This document shows, piece after piece, positions 32,060 through 44,798 of a stretch of 64,000 nt of DNA (position 1 is the first letter of the stretch; every line of letters begins with the position of its first letter). The notes under the pieces are model-generated. The model was not told the DNA's origin. It saw only the letters and a list, made by a program, of their open reading frames with translations, and did no database searches. Source of the DNA: Blepharisma stoltei (lineage: Eukaryota > Ciliophora > Heterotrichea > Heterotrichida > Blepharismidae); the NCBI GenBank assembly GCA_914767885.1, contig CAJZBQ010000041.1:439001-503000 (forward strand), given 5' to 3'. The translations under genes were made by a program, and so were the position numbers.

Positions 32060-32430
32060 ATACGCCTGAGCCCACCCTTTTAACTCCGAATTGATGACGA
32101 CTTGGGGGCTATCTCTTTCGCTACACTTTTTATTGAGCAACTGCAAACTTTCCATCAATAACTTTCACATCCGGCCATCTCGCCTCAAGGGGACGCGCGG
32201 CTTTCACATATTGCTCACTAGTTCTGCTTCAACAGACTCCTTCGGGAGTGTCAAATAGATAAACTCTATGTCCCTTAATATCCAAGATTTGGAGTTCCAG
32301 CCTATAAGCTGGAGCCTTCCCGATATAGCTGGATAAATTCCATTGGGAAAACAGATCACTATCATAATAAGATATCGTTAGATGTAAAAATTGTCGATGA
32401 GAGCTTATTCCGAGAAAGTCCATTTTCAAT
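32060..32430 (-). mobile_element. probable SINE-like element, minus orientation
   Basis: A GC-rich block among MITEs. On the minus strand it starts AAAATGGACTTTCTCGG, the family-type start, and it has no ORF that looks coding. No clear target duplication found, so the boundaries are approximate. It lies just upstream of the gene at 32492. Confidence 0.4.
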
Positions 32431-32491
32431 TATTGTTCGAGAAAGACGAATTGAAATATTGCAATGCATTATATTAATTAACTGCATAAAA

Positions 32492-33091
32492 ATGCGTCCA
32501 ACTGATCTTGGTTTTCGCAGTCCAAAAGAAAGGACCCCAGAATTTTATAACCCTCTCATGACCTGTGATGGCCGCTCACTTTCTATTTCTCCAATAAAAA
32601 TTCGCCCAAGCTTCTCTAAAAGCAAGCGTTTTCCTCAATATGAAGATGAAGCCAAAAAAACTGGCTTTCGAGTCGGCCCAGGCTCTTACAGCCAACGTTA
32701 TAGAACAGTTAGTGGTGAGCGTATAAAAGGATCTCCTTTATATCACAGATTTCATGGGAATAAAGATACATCAAATAATGGCTACTATATGATTGGAAAC
32801 CATATGGTTTATGATCCTTCTTTTGTTTTAAAAACAAGGAGAGCTAGTATTGGTGAATCTGTGTCTCGTGTTGACCCAACGCAAGTTTTATCCAACCCTG
32901 TAACTCGCACAACCTCTGCAAGTAACGATAAATTTTCGCCAAAGCACTCTCAAGGGTCTCCTTGATTTCTAAAGACAGACGGGTCGCCAAGAAGCCATCA
33001 CTTTACCATTAAGGAAGAGTCACCTAGCAATCAAAAGAGAACAGGGTCTGGAAGTGGAAGGAGGCAATTTAAGTCGCCTTATGAAAATTAA
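32492..33091 (+). CDS. PG-rich, SHIPPO-like hypothetical protein
   Basis: ATG 32492 opens 199 codons with one UGA-Trp at 32963. The protein is basic and rich in Ser/Arg/Pro. A central FRVGPGSYSQRY resembles the PGPGxY motif of SHIPPO/STPGR proteins found along ciliary microtubules, but only one clear copy is present, so this is weak. The start could extend a few codons upstream in frame, but no other ATG fits as well. It ends 22 bp before the Exo70 gene on the same strand. Confidence 0.6.
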
Positions 33092-33113
33092 GAATAATGA
33101 TTAATTATATAAA

Positions 33114-35443
33114 ATGTATAGAGAAACATTAATCAAACAAGTTAGAGAAAGTAGTGTTGCTGGGGCTGATATTTTAAGGGTTTTAGACAGAGGAGTGAGC
33201 AGGCTGGATGAGTTCACAAGGATTGTGTCACCGCTGCAGGAAGCAATAATTAAGTTTGAAGAAGCTAGCTCCAGTATTGATAAACAGCTAAGTCAGGTGA
33301 AAGATATGGCGCAGCTGTCGAAAGAAGCTAATGGACTGGTCCAGATGCTGGGAAATCCAGATAATTTAAGGAATCATTTGAAAAACATTGGAAGAGCTCA
33401 GCAGATAAGGACGATTTATCAAAAGAATCAGCAGTATCCAGACTTACCTACTTACTTACTTAATTAGATTATCGAAAAGCTCCCTGTTGGCGTCATACAA
33501 CGCTTTATCTCCACCTTGTTTCGTCTTGGCCGCCTGCCGCCACCCTCTAGGGGTAGACTCCTCGCCGCCTGAGGCTCGCGTCTAACGGCGAGTCAGTGGG
33601 CTGGGCCACCGTGCCGTACGTCAACTTGGGTTGCTCTTCCAGAAAATTCAAAAAATGAATTTTCTGGTCAAGCTACCGGCCAAGATGGAATCCATCGCCC
33701 AGGACGCAACGCCTGGTATCGCGATAGGAAATTGCCCGATTGGTCTTGTCGACTCGGCTGGGCTTTCCTTTCCAACGCTGAACCCATCTTCCCAAGAGGC
33801 AAAAAACCTTGGTCCCGGGTGTGAACTTGCGGTCGGCCTAATCCGACATTGCGCTCCACCCAAACCAAGTAAAAACCTGGCCGGATACACATTACCGAAC
33901 GCCAACCTCCCTTCCACAAGGTCCCTGGGTGACCCCAGCTACAGGTGTTAAGAGGTCGGGTTGGTTCGCCACTCCATTTTTATGTATATGCAGTATCCAG
34001 ACTCAGCTACACACTTAGAAGAGCTAACTCAAGCACTTAGCATTGGCTACACAAAATGTGCAGACTTTCTTCAAGATCAGCTTATAAAATACTGTGAAAT
34101 ATATGCCCTCAATTCCATAGCTGAAGATCAAGCACAGCTAGAAATGATATCAAGCATTCAACAGCTCATAGAAGTTTGCAAAAAAACTGCTCCTCAATAT
34201 TGGAAAATCTACTCAGATATTAGGTCTGCTCTCTTACTAATTCTCATCTCCGTAAGTAAGCAAAATCTTTTAAAAATGACAGTTTATTCTGAGGCTTAGA
34301 TTTTTAAATTAAATTGCTTATATCAAATATTTTTTAAACTTTAAAAAATTAAATTTAAGCCAAAGAGGAGGTATAAGGCATGTGAAAGTTCCTCAAAATA
34401 TTTCAAAACCATATGTGATTGGGTCGCATTACATTATTATCATGCTTGGCAGTTTCATTGAGTCCCTTGCGATAGAAAGCCAGCTGCTTCAAATGATTTT
34501 TCAGGTCGAAAACGTCACTGAGTGGCTTATAGATGTAAGTGAAGCAGCCTACCAGCATTTCTACGAAGCACTGCAGTCTCATTTCAACTCCCAAAGCAAT
34601 ATTTATCAAACCCTTGATATTTTGACAGCTTTTGGGCAGTCGCTTCCAGCCCTTGAACAATTATTGGGGAAGACAGTGAACTATTACAACTTAAGCAAAT
34701 GCTTTACGAATTTACTTCACAAATCTCAGTCGTGGTACAGGGATTATTCACAAGAAATCCAGTCAGCCAAAATTGACATCGGTGAATTTGTACACGATTT
34801 AGCATTTAAGTTAGCTGAAGAGATTAAAAAGGTCCATTTATTTCATGCAGGATTGAATATTGCCAAATTGGAGCAAGCCCCAAGCACTCTAATAGCAGCG
34901 TTGCTAGATACTTTCAGGATAAAAACGAGAGCACAGGCATCAAAACAGCCTGCGTTGTGCCATATTTTCATGATCAATAACCTTAGCTTTTGAATTCGGG
35001 CATTGCAAGATGTTGAAATCGCTGGAAAAACAGAACTGCTTAATAAAATCGAAAAAGAGCTGTTTTCTGAGATCGAGGACTATGCTCGAACTACCTGGGC
35101 AAAACTCCTTACCATTTTAAGTGATAATCCAACCATCATTGAGTTCAAAAAACAAGGAGTTTTGACACGAACTTCAAGAGACGCAGTAAAAAACAAATTC
35201 AAGCAATTTAATGCAGAATATTCCGAAGTCTTTAATTTCCACAAAAACTTCACCCTGTATAGCCCCGATGTCCTCGACACCCTCAGAAAGAAAAATCACT
35301 CTCTTATTGTCCCAGCTTATAGAGAATTCTTTAGGAAGTTTACATCAGTAGATTTTACAACCAGGAGAGAAAAATATTTGTTATATTCAATTGAAAGAGT
35401 TGATAGTGGAATTTCTTCAATGTATATCCTAAAAAATCGTTAA
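33114..35443 (+). CDS. EXO70: exocyst subunit Exo70, split by a SINE and a 121-bp IES
   Basis: Segments 33114-33436, 33996-34254 and 34376-35443 join to 549 residues, all phase-consistent, with one UGA-Trp (34993). N-terminal heptads (ILRVLDRGVSRLDEFTRIVSPLQ) match Exo70. The C-terminus is typical: RDAVKNKFKQFNAEYSEVF, then VLDTLRKKNHSLIVPAYREF and KYLLYSIERVDSGI, close to the family pattern of IKxKFxxFNxxF, IVPAYRxF and KYIKY. Exo70 tethers secretory vesicles and binds PI(4,5)P2 through its C-terminal basic patch. Both breaks sit in the helical rod. Slightly shorter than animal Exo70 (about 650). Convergent with the MAP kinase gene, 73 bp away. Confidence 0.85.
33437..33995 (-). mobile_element. 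SINE-like retroposon inside Exo70
   Basis: The element proper is 33445-33989, in minus orientation: it starts AAAAATGGAGTGGCGAACC at the right and ends in a TAAG/TAGG-repeat tail at the left. The target duplication is GCAGTATCCAGACT at 33431-33444 and 33990-34003, 14 of 14 identical and containing TA. TA-TA excision restores QQYPDSATHLEEL exactly. Highly similar to the 23150 copy. Confidence 0.92.
34255..34375. mobile_element. 121-bp AT-rich IES in Exo70
   Basis: TA at 34253-34254 and 34374-34375, same codon phase. The insert contains stops in the host frame and is AT-rich. Removal joins LILISV to RHVKVPQN. No inverted repeat or MITE motif is visible. Intron removal ending at any nearby AG gives the wrong frame. 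Confidence 0.7.
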
Positions 35444-35516
35444 TTGATTCTAATTAAATCATTGTTATTATGATAGCAATTATTAAGGTTTCTAAAATCT
35501 CAAGGAAACTATTAAA

Positions 35517-36590
35517 TTATCTTTGGGGGTGGAACTTAAGCGCTTCTTCATAGACCATGCTTTGCAAGATTTCCTTGGTCGGCTCAAAATTATCAAAAGA
35601 CCAGTCAAATGGCTCGCTTGCAACAGGCTCTTCATCAGCGTTATGAAGGTCTTGAAAGTAAGGGTGGGCTAAGCACTGCTCCACGTTCCATCTTTTTTCG
35701 GGGTTAAAAACAAGCATTTTATCAAGCAAATCCAGCGCTACCGGATTTGCCTTCGGATACAGCGTGCTCCATTTCATTTTTTCTCTCTTCGGCAATTTGC
35801 TGATAAATCTTCTTGCAGCCGGGTTTCCAATAAAATGCATATCGTCAGCCGTCGGTGTGCCTAAAACTCCAATAACTCGCTGGACTTGATCTAAGTAATC
35901 GTCTCCAGGGAACAGCGGAGCTCTTCCTATGAGCTCAGCAAAAACGCACCCACAGCTCCAAACGTCAATTTGTTTGGTATACATAGATGAGTTCAAAATT
36001 ACTTCTGGGGCTCGATACCACCTGGTGACGACGTATTCGGTCAGATTTTCCGTTTCTCTGTCATAGCCTCTTGCCAAGCCCAGGTCGCAAATCTTGAGGT
36101 CGCAGTTTTTGTTGACGAGTAAATTGGAGGGTTTAAGATCTCTATGAATTACATTTGCTGAGTGCATATACAGCAGCCCGCGTAAGACTTGGTACATAAA
36201 ATACTGGATGTGGTCATCAGATAAATCCTGTCTTGAATACACAACTCTATGTAAATCCGTCTCCATCAGGTCTGTGACGATATAAATGTCATTGTACCCA
36301 GTCCTGCTTGGTGGCAGCTGCACGTCGAGTAGACTGATGATGTTCTCATGGTCAAAGAACCCGAGTAATTTAATTTCGCGGAGGATTCTCTTTGCGTCAA
36401 TCAGATCTTCGAATGCATTTGGAATTTTCTTGATTCCCACCTTTCCTCCTGCCTTTGAGTCATTTGCAGCAACTACAACGCCGTAAGCGCCCTGGCCTAT
36501 CTTCTTGATATAGCTAAAGCGGTCGTCCACAATAAAGGTGGTTCCTCCAGCTGAGAACTTGGTTTTTCCTGCAGGTGTTCTTTCTTCCAT
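35517..36590 (-). CDS. MAP kinase (ERK type, TEY)
   Basis: A 357-residue single-exon kinase. Marks in order: IGQGAYGVVVAA, VGIKKI (catalytic Lys), HRDLKPSNLL, CDLGLARG and the activation loop LTEYVVTRWYRAPEVIL with the dual-phosphorylation TEY, then the MAPK insert region and the typical C-terminal extension. It lacks long flanks, as in ERK1/2-type MAPKs. DLG replaces the usual DFG, common in this family. It acts in phosphorylation cascades in cytosol and nucleus. ATG 36590 is followed by a 25-residue leader. Head-to-tail with HSP60, only 44 bp apart. Confidence 0.93.
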   Translation of the reverse strand: MEERTPAGKTKFSAGGTTFIVDDRFSYIKKIGQGAYGVVVAANDSKAGGKVGIKKIPNAFEDLIDAKRILREIKLLGFFDHENIISLLDVQLPPSRTGYNDIYIVTDLMETDLHRVVYSRQDLSDDHIQYFMYQVLRGLLYMHSANVIHRDLKPSNLLVNKNCDLKICDLGLARGYDRETENLTEYVVTRWYRAPEVILNSSMYTKQIDVWSCGCVFAELIGRAPLFPGDDYLDQVQRVIGVLGTPTADDMHFIGNPAARRFISKLPKREKMKWSTLYPKANPVALDLLDKMLVFNPEKRWNVEQCLAHPYFQDLHNADEEPVASEPFDWSFDNFEPTKEILQSMVYEEALKFHPQR

Positions 36591-36634
36591 ATTTAAATTA
36601 GACTATGAATTATGGTAAAAGAGATTAGTTAGCC

Positions 36635-38892
<2,258 letters not shown>

Positions 38893-39429
38893 GAAAAAGA
38901 GCAAAACAAACTTTGCTCACTCACACAGGGAGGTTAAGTTTTGTTTTTAAAATTTTAAAAAAACTCACAAAATTGAAAACAGAAATAATTAATTTCATCC
39001 TAGAATTTATGATTCAAAATGTAAGCTTTTAAAATTTAATAAAAGTAGCTAGAGATTTCATGGGTACCCGCGGGTTAGCTGCAACAGGTAGTTAATCCAA
39101 CCCAGAAATAGGGATAGCTGACGTACCCCAAAAAAGCAAAGTAGGGTTAGCTGCCAAAAATCAATAAATTTTTTTCTGTTATCAATCAAAAATTAACGGT
39201 TGGCAGCTAACCCGAATAGCGTCTTTCTATTTAAAAACTGCATTAGCTAGCCGGCCCAAAAAATAGGGATAGCTGCCAAAATTTAAAAAAAAATCGGGAT
39301 AGCTGCAAACAAAAAAAAAAAAAGTTGGGTTAGCTGACAAATTATTTTTTTAAATTTTTTAGGTCGGGTTAGCTGCAAACCTATATATAAACTATATTAT
39401 GCAATGTCGATTTAAAAAGGTTTTTATAT

Positions 39430-39921
39430 ATGAATAATAATTTAAATAAAATAATGAATAGGTGCGAATCTAATAGACCTACAGAAGATAGGGCTTCTCA
39501 AAGGTATGGATATCTATCCAGATGCTGAGAATTAAATTCAATAGTAAATAGCGAAACGACAGAGAAATTCATAGATATAGTGTACACCAGGTGTGCTCTT
39601 GAAGATAAAACCATAATATTGGTTGAATCTGCCAGCAGGAGAGATGTGGTAATTCTTAGATGCTATTTTTCAAAACAGAGAGCCACAAGTGACTTTCCTT
39701 CGATTGGTTTCGCTGAATTGTGCCAGTTTAGAATGCTCTGAAAAATAGACAGGACGAACACAGATGCTTTTTCATACGTTCTTACAGAACTTAATGATTT
39801 TCATTCTCATCAAAAATTCAGTGAGGATCAAATACAATATGAAACAAAATTGCAAAGAATACCTGCTCATATGCAAAAAAGAGCTATAGATTATTTTAGC
39901 AACAAATTTTTCAGCAAATAG
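39430..39921 (+). CDS. N-terminal ORF of the MULE transposon
   Basis: An ATG at 39430 opens 163 codons to TAG, with UGA read as Trp (SRCWELN, FRMLWKID). The sequence has a folded look (IDIVYTRCALEDKT, VVILRCYFSKQRATSDFP) with a few Cys that could belong to a DNA-binding N-terminal domain of the FAR1/FLYWCH kind often preceding MULE transposases; that is inference. Use of UGA as Trp shows that the transposon evolved in this genetic code rather than arriving recently from a standard-code host. Confidence 0.6.
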
Positions 39922-39924
39922 CAT

Positions 39925-41290
39925 TTATAATGTATTAAGGCTTGAATTTACAACTGATATGGTTCCTTTTTCATTTGATAAATTAAAGAATTTCTTGGAT
40001 TATCATCATCAAAAATCAAAAGAATCATTCTCATTTGAAAGTATTGTGGAAGCTAACAACGATGATGGAAATACAATTTATTAAAATAGACAACGAAAAC
40101 GAAAGACTTTTTATGACAACAAAAGAAAGAATTTATCTATGAAATAATTTAAAAGATGTTTTATTATAATTTGGCAAATTTGCTCTCAATAACCATGCAT
40201 TTAACAAGGAAATTAGTTTTTGCTCAATACTTTTGATATATGGCCAAATTAACTCTACTCTTAATATGTATATTGGAAGCAAATATTTCATTATCTATAC
40301 TAATAGATTCAACTTACAAAATACATAAGCAATATTATTGTGCCATCATTTTAATAACAATTTGACAGCTTCGGACAGAATTGCTTACTTGCTTTTGCAA
40401 TGGTTCATAATGAGCAAACAGCGGATTATATATGATTTTTTAATAATTTAAGAGAAGTTGGATTTGAAAATCCAGAAACAGTAATCGCAGATAGAAATAA
40501 GGCTCAATTTAATGCCATTCAGCAGTTTTATGGAAGAAGAATGCACATAGTTTTTTGTTGATGACACATTAAAGGAAATATTATCAATTCTCTTCCAAGG
40601 AAAAATGAAGAGATTGACTTTTAAATAAAAGAAAAAATTTTATAAAGTCTATGGCACAAAAAAATGACGCAGATTTTGATTGTGAATGGCAATTATTTAT
40701 GATAGATCATCCTGAAATCGATGGATGGAAGTGCAATTTTTAAAGAGCTTTATGACAAAAGAGAGCACTGAGCTAAGTTTGCCATTAATAATTATTTTAC
40801 TGCTGGGACGATAACAACAAGCAGAATACTAAAAATACAACTTTTACAATTAATACACAATGCGAGCTCTAAGTCTGCTATATAGTGAATACTGCTTAAA
40901 TCACTATCAAAATTTCGATTTATGGCATTAAAGCAACCTATATAAAAGAAAATAGAAATGACGAGCAAAGATGAATTGTTTCAACATGATTTTCCAATAA
41001 GATAATAGAGTATCATATCATAAAAAATACACTCAAATGTTCGTGCAAAAAATACGAAAATATAAAATACTATGTTGCCATCTATTATTTATTGCTAAAA
41101 CAACTGGCAGAGATGTAATAGAATTTATCATACAACATACAGCAAGAAGATGACTAATGACTGCACTGTCAGACGAGAATAATGAAGTTTTATTGAAAAA
41201 AATTAAGGGTATTGAGTATTATCACAAACGAAATATGACTCCAGTTAGTAATGAAAGAAGAATAAGATAACTTAAAAAATCATTATTCTT
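39925..41290 (+). pseudogene. decayed MULE transposase
   Basis: Pieces in different frames match a MULE transposase. First comes DSTYKIHKQYYCAII around 40300-40340, with the first catalytic Asp. Then from about 40375 to 40600 CLLAFAMVHNEQTADYIWFF leads into VIADRNKAQFNAI, with the second Asp, and IVFCWWHIKGN, the C-x2-H motif region. Stops (TAA) and frameshifts separate them. I saw no intact reading through the whole domain. UGA again stands for Trp (FCWWH, DYIW). Confidence 0.75.
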
Positions 41291-41805
41291 ATAGTCTTTA
41301 TCATTTACTTTAACTAAACTTATTCATATTGCATAAATAATGTGAAAAATTTTATAGGTTTTGGCAGCTAACCCGACCTAAAAAATTTTAAAAAACATAA
41401 TTTGTCAGCTAGCCAAACAATTTTTTTCCTGGTTTGCAGCTATCCCGATTTTTTTTTTAAATTTTGGCAGCTATCCCTATTTTTTGGCTGGGCTAGCTAA
41501 TGCATTTTTTTAAATAGAAAGACACTATTCGGGTTAGCTGCCAACCGTTATTTTTGATTGATAACAGAAAAAGTTTTATTGATTTTTGGCAGCTAACCCT
41601 ACTTTGCTTTTTTTGGGGTACGTCAGCTATCCCTATTTCTGGATTGGGTTAACTGCCTGTTGCAGCTAACACGCGACACCCAGATTTCATATAATAGAAA
41701 TCACTTATATATTAAAATATATTTATATTAAAAAAACTTTTACTCACTCACCGAGGGTGATTTTATCCAAAAAATAGTTTTACTCGCTCATAGATAGCGA
41801 AAGTT

Positions 41806-42254
41806 AGTTATATTTTATTAGATAATGAGCAAAATCGTTTGACGATTACTAATATTGATTTTTGAAATAATATAATTCGCTATTTTGCACGATATCTTTT
41901 TCAATATATATGCTTCATTTATAATTTATGCTAATTTCTATGTCTATTCTAAATCTTCAATTGCTACTTTTATTGCTCTTTTTAAATTCAATTATATGAC
42001 TATCAACACCATAAAATTCTATAATATAAATCCCGAATTTAATAATGGTGAAACAAAACTTGCCTTGCATCTTCCATCGAATAATTCTGAGAGCATATAG
42101 CAATTATAGTTATCATGAATTAATTGTTTATTCTAGAAATTATTACGTTTTTTATTAAAACATAAATTAAAGTAAAATGAATCGGTTTAAGAAATAATTC
42201 AATCTTTATTACTATGAATATTAATTGAGAGATTAATAATATAATTTTGTTAAA
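41806..42254. other. AT-rich spacer
   Basis: A short open frame at 41885-42100 has AT-driven composition and is not called. Nothing else seen. Confidence 0.4.
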
Positions 42255-43265
42255 ATGAGTTGCCAAGAAACCCAGAGCTCATCCATGCTGAGCCAAGAAG
42301 AGATTTCAAGTAAAACTGAAAATATTTGCCACATAGAAAATTGTAAAAACGGAGCCCATGCAATATGCAAATGCCGTAGCCCATCAGTGTTTCTCTGTAA
42401 AGATCATATTTTATCCCACTTAGAAATAGCTTCTGACATTCCTCATCAAACGGACTTTTTTTACATAAAACTTGACCCAAAAGATAACGAGTACATTGCA
42501 GATATATCCTTTATCAATGAATATTTTATTAAAAATAATAAATATTTATATTATAAAATGTCAACTTAAAGGCATATAATTTTACAAGCAAAAGTAAAAC
42601 TCCAATCTGATTATGAAAAAATCTTAAAAGTTTCCTCCGAAGTAATCCAATCTTTCACCTCGAAAATCACTCAGCACATCAGCAAAATTAAAACTCTCCA
42701 AAACGCCTACATTTCTGCACTAGAAAGTGTAATTTCAGCAGAAAAAATAAGCCGAGAAGCCCAAACCCCAATATTTCAAGAGCTTCAAAAGGACTTGCAA
42801 AAATTCAAGTCTGATATTTCTAACGTAAAGTGATTTTCATTTAAATTAGACAGCAATGGAATCATGGATGAGATCGACAATTTTTGTAGAATCCAGCTCA
42901 ATAATCAGCAAGTTTTCAAATTTACTGGCCTAAAGGATGAGATTCTAGTTTATGAGAAAAGTGGGAATAAAGAAAGCGAAGATGTTATTATAGAATTTGA
43001 AGAAGTTTATGCTGAAAAGTCTGAAGAGGAGGAAGAAGAGGAGAATAGATGAAACTATGATAGCGTGGATTACGAAGAAGGAGAGTTGAGAGACTTTTAC
43101 GAAGAGGAAGAAGAGGATACGTATGAAGAGCAGTTCGAAGAGCAGTTTGAAGAGCAGTATGACCCCTGGGACGATTATGAAGAAGACTATGGAGAAGACG
43201 AAGAGTTATATGTGAGAACCAATCAGCAAGAAAGTTATTCTGAATATTCGGATGAAGATTATTAA
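42255..43265 (+). CDS. B-box-like zinc-binding, acidic-tailed protein
   Basis: Proposed segments 42255-42506 and 42585-43265 give 310 residues. Residues 24-60 contain a B-box-like pattern of Cys and His (CHIENCKNGAHAICKC, then LCKDHILSHLE). A coiled coil follows (LQSDYEKILKVSSEVIQSF to LQKDLQKFKSDI), the order seen in TRIM-like proteins but without RING. The last 90 residues are extremely acidic (EEEEEEENR, EEQFEEQFEEQY). Two UGA codons read as Trp. A single in-frame TAA at 42567 lies in AT-rich DNA that can be removed TA to TA in phase. No family name assigned. Confidence 0.6.
42507..42584. mobile_element. putative 78-bp AT-rich IES
   Basis: TA at 42505-42506 and 42583-42584, both at codon positions 2-3. 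The insert carries the only stop (TAA 42567-42569) of an otherwise continuous frame, and 78 is a multiple of three. No inverted repeat visible. Other TA pairs are possible. Confidence 0.45.
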
Positions 43266-43434
43266 TTAAGATTTGCTATAAATAAAAAATATTCTAGATC
43301 TATTGAATTAGATGATAATGTATATTTATATTCAACTCTATAATAAATTTTTTTACTATTATTGATCGCAAATTAATCAGGATCCAGTATGATTTAAAGC
43401 ATTAATAAGAAGGGATATATTAGCATGCCCCACA

Positions 43435-44798
43435 TTAAGGCTGATAAACTGATTTTTTCCCCAAAACCTTTTGCTCCAATTGGCTTAATAGAAATTTTGA
43501 TCTTTGGTGAAATTCCAAAAAATACTGCTGAAGCGAGTGAAGATTTGAGGCTTCTTTTGGCGGTTCTTGAGGCTGAATTTTTGCATTTTCTGGGGTATCT
43601 TTTCTCTCTGTTGTGCGGGATTTTGATCTTCCTCCATATAAAGCAATTTTAGAAGCTCTGTTCGCATCTAGATATTTGGAGTCAAAAGAAATGTTTTCTC
43701 TACGAGTTTTTTTCCTTTTAGTTCTATACACATCAGGAATTTTTGATTGAATGACTGATTTACTTACTTCCTCTCCGCTAGTGAGCAAAATTTTTGTTCA
43801 CTCGAGAGGGGTTTCTTTTTAAATTTATAGATAATTTAATCGAAAAAATTGGAAAGCGAAAAATTAATTCAATTTGTAAAATTTGTGTTTTAGAATGCAA
43901 ACTGCTTGAAATTTAACAGATTAAGTTGAGATTTCATTATATTAGTTTTATTAAAATATCTTTTTGTATATAATCATGAGGGTGGGTTTTTGGCTAGAAT
44001 AAAGATTTTTCCAATGGTTTTGTTCACTCATGGAGAGGAGGGAGTTAATTTTTGATCATTTTTAAATAGAGGCAGGCCTTCAAATAGCTGCTTGAGTTCT
44101 TGTGCAACATTATTTAGATCTGATAAATTATTAGGGGATTTTTGTGGAACTTCTTTATATTGGCGTGGTTGCATTAAAGAAGTGAATTTGGCTCGTCCTT
44201 CTTGAGTAGGTGTCAGTGAATATTTTCTGGCTATGTGATTTTCTATATTTAAAGGAGGGTGAGGACTAAGCTTAGGCTCTTTTATCTTTGTAAAAACATG
44301 TCGCTGATTCGGTTTTGTTTTGGAAATTTACATATAATTAAATATTGCATCTCGGCTGGAGCATGACTTCGGTCATGCAGCTTCGAACACATATTTAATT
44401 ATATCCGGCAAGGTTTGCTAAGCGACAGTTCGGAGCCCAATAGTAGTATGCACTGAATAAGGAGCAAGGTGATATTTGAGCCAACTTTTCAAGCGAAATC
44501 TTCTTAAACTAGTCACGCTGAACTGAAGATATCGCAAAGTGTATAAATATCCTAGAAGATTCTTAGTGATGTCGTTAACAATATGGTGTGTAGCCTACCT
44601 TTAATAAATTAAGCTGAGCTAAATTTTGGAAATTATTGGAATTTTTGATTCTTTATCATAATCTTCTGGGATCTCTGTACTTTTTCGATAAGGCTTCGGG
44701 CGGCTTCTCTTTGATAATTCTGGAGAAATTCGAGAATTAGATTCAACTGGTACTCTGAAGAGTATCCCATCTCTGATCCTGTAATTTCTTTCTTCCAT
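43435..44798 (-). CDS. hypothetical protein split by a MITE and a second insertion
   Basis: Minus-strand segments 44798-44624, 44317-44048 and 43766-43435 join to 258 residues. It starts MEERNYRIRDGILFRVPVES, is Lys/Arg/Pro/Ser-rich, and ends KVLGKKSVYQP. Phrases such as EFHQRSKFLLSQLEQKVL and QELKQLFEGLPLFKND are helical; no domain recognised. The middle segment alone would be invisible without removing both insertions, yet it continues the composition and phase on both sides (IPIIS-KTKPNQRH; NDQKL-SKSVIQSK). The MITE junction works TA to TA. The other only works if one copy of its 11-bp flank is kept. Confidence 0.65.
43767..44047. mobile_element. family-A MITE as IES in the hypothetical gene
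   Basis: TA at 43765-43766 and 44046-44047. The left end CTTCCTCTCCGCTAGTGAGC is followed by its complement (TTTGTTCACTCGAGAGGGG). The right end has GGGTGGGTTTTTGGC, then TTTTGTTCACTCATGGAGAG. Removal gives ...QKL-SKSVIQ in frame. Confidence 0.85.
44329..44623. mobile_element. 295-bp insertion with 11-bp target duplication
   Basis: Flanked by TTTTGGAAATT (44318-44328, 44624-44634). The insert holds an AT-rich inverted repeat around a small hairpin (GCATGACTTCGGTCATGC), a GC-richer middle and an AT tail (CTTTAATAAATTAAGC). It may be a short relative of the SINEs, but I find no direct match. Removing the insert plus one flank restores the host frame. Confidence 0.7.

Larger units (their letters stand above)
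39062..41681 (+). mobile_element. Mutator-like (MULE) DNA transposon, degenerate
   Basis: Flanked by a 9-bp target duplication AGATTTCAT (39053-39061, 41682-41690), the length typical of MULEs. Terminal inverted repeats of about 320 bp carry repeated GGGTTAGCTGC / GGGATAGCTG units. The interior encodes a 163-residue ORF and fragments of a MULE transposase in several frames. About 2620 bp long. It shows stop and frameshift damage and is probably no longer autonomous. Confidence 0.85.
38893..41805. mobile_element. family-A MITE cut in two by a MULE
   Basis: The left part (to 39061) has TTTGCTCACTCACACAGGGAGG and the family-A core up to TAGCTAGAGATTTCAT. The right part (from 41682) resumes with AGATTTCATATAATAGAAAT and ends with the doubled CACTCACCGAGGGTG / CGCTCATAGA motif. 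So the 2.6-kb transposon landed inside an older MITE copy. End points are approximate. Confidence 0.65.

Noticed and set aside
33631-33951. Open reading frames of about 80-106 codons on both strands inside the SINE at 33445
   Set aside because: They lie wholly within a repeat also present at 23150, change frame between copies and have no protein-like conservation.
34252-34375. A conventional intron starting GTAAGT in Exo70
   Set aside because: No nearby AG gives the needed phase, and all clear introns here are 15-16 nt. TA-TA removal fits.
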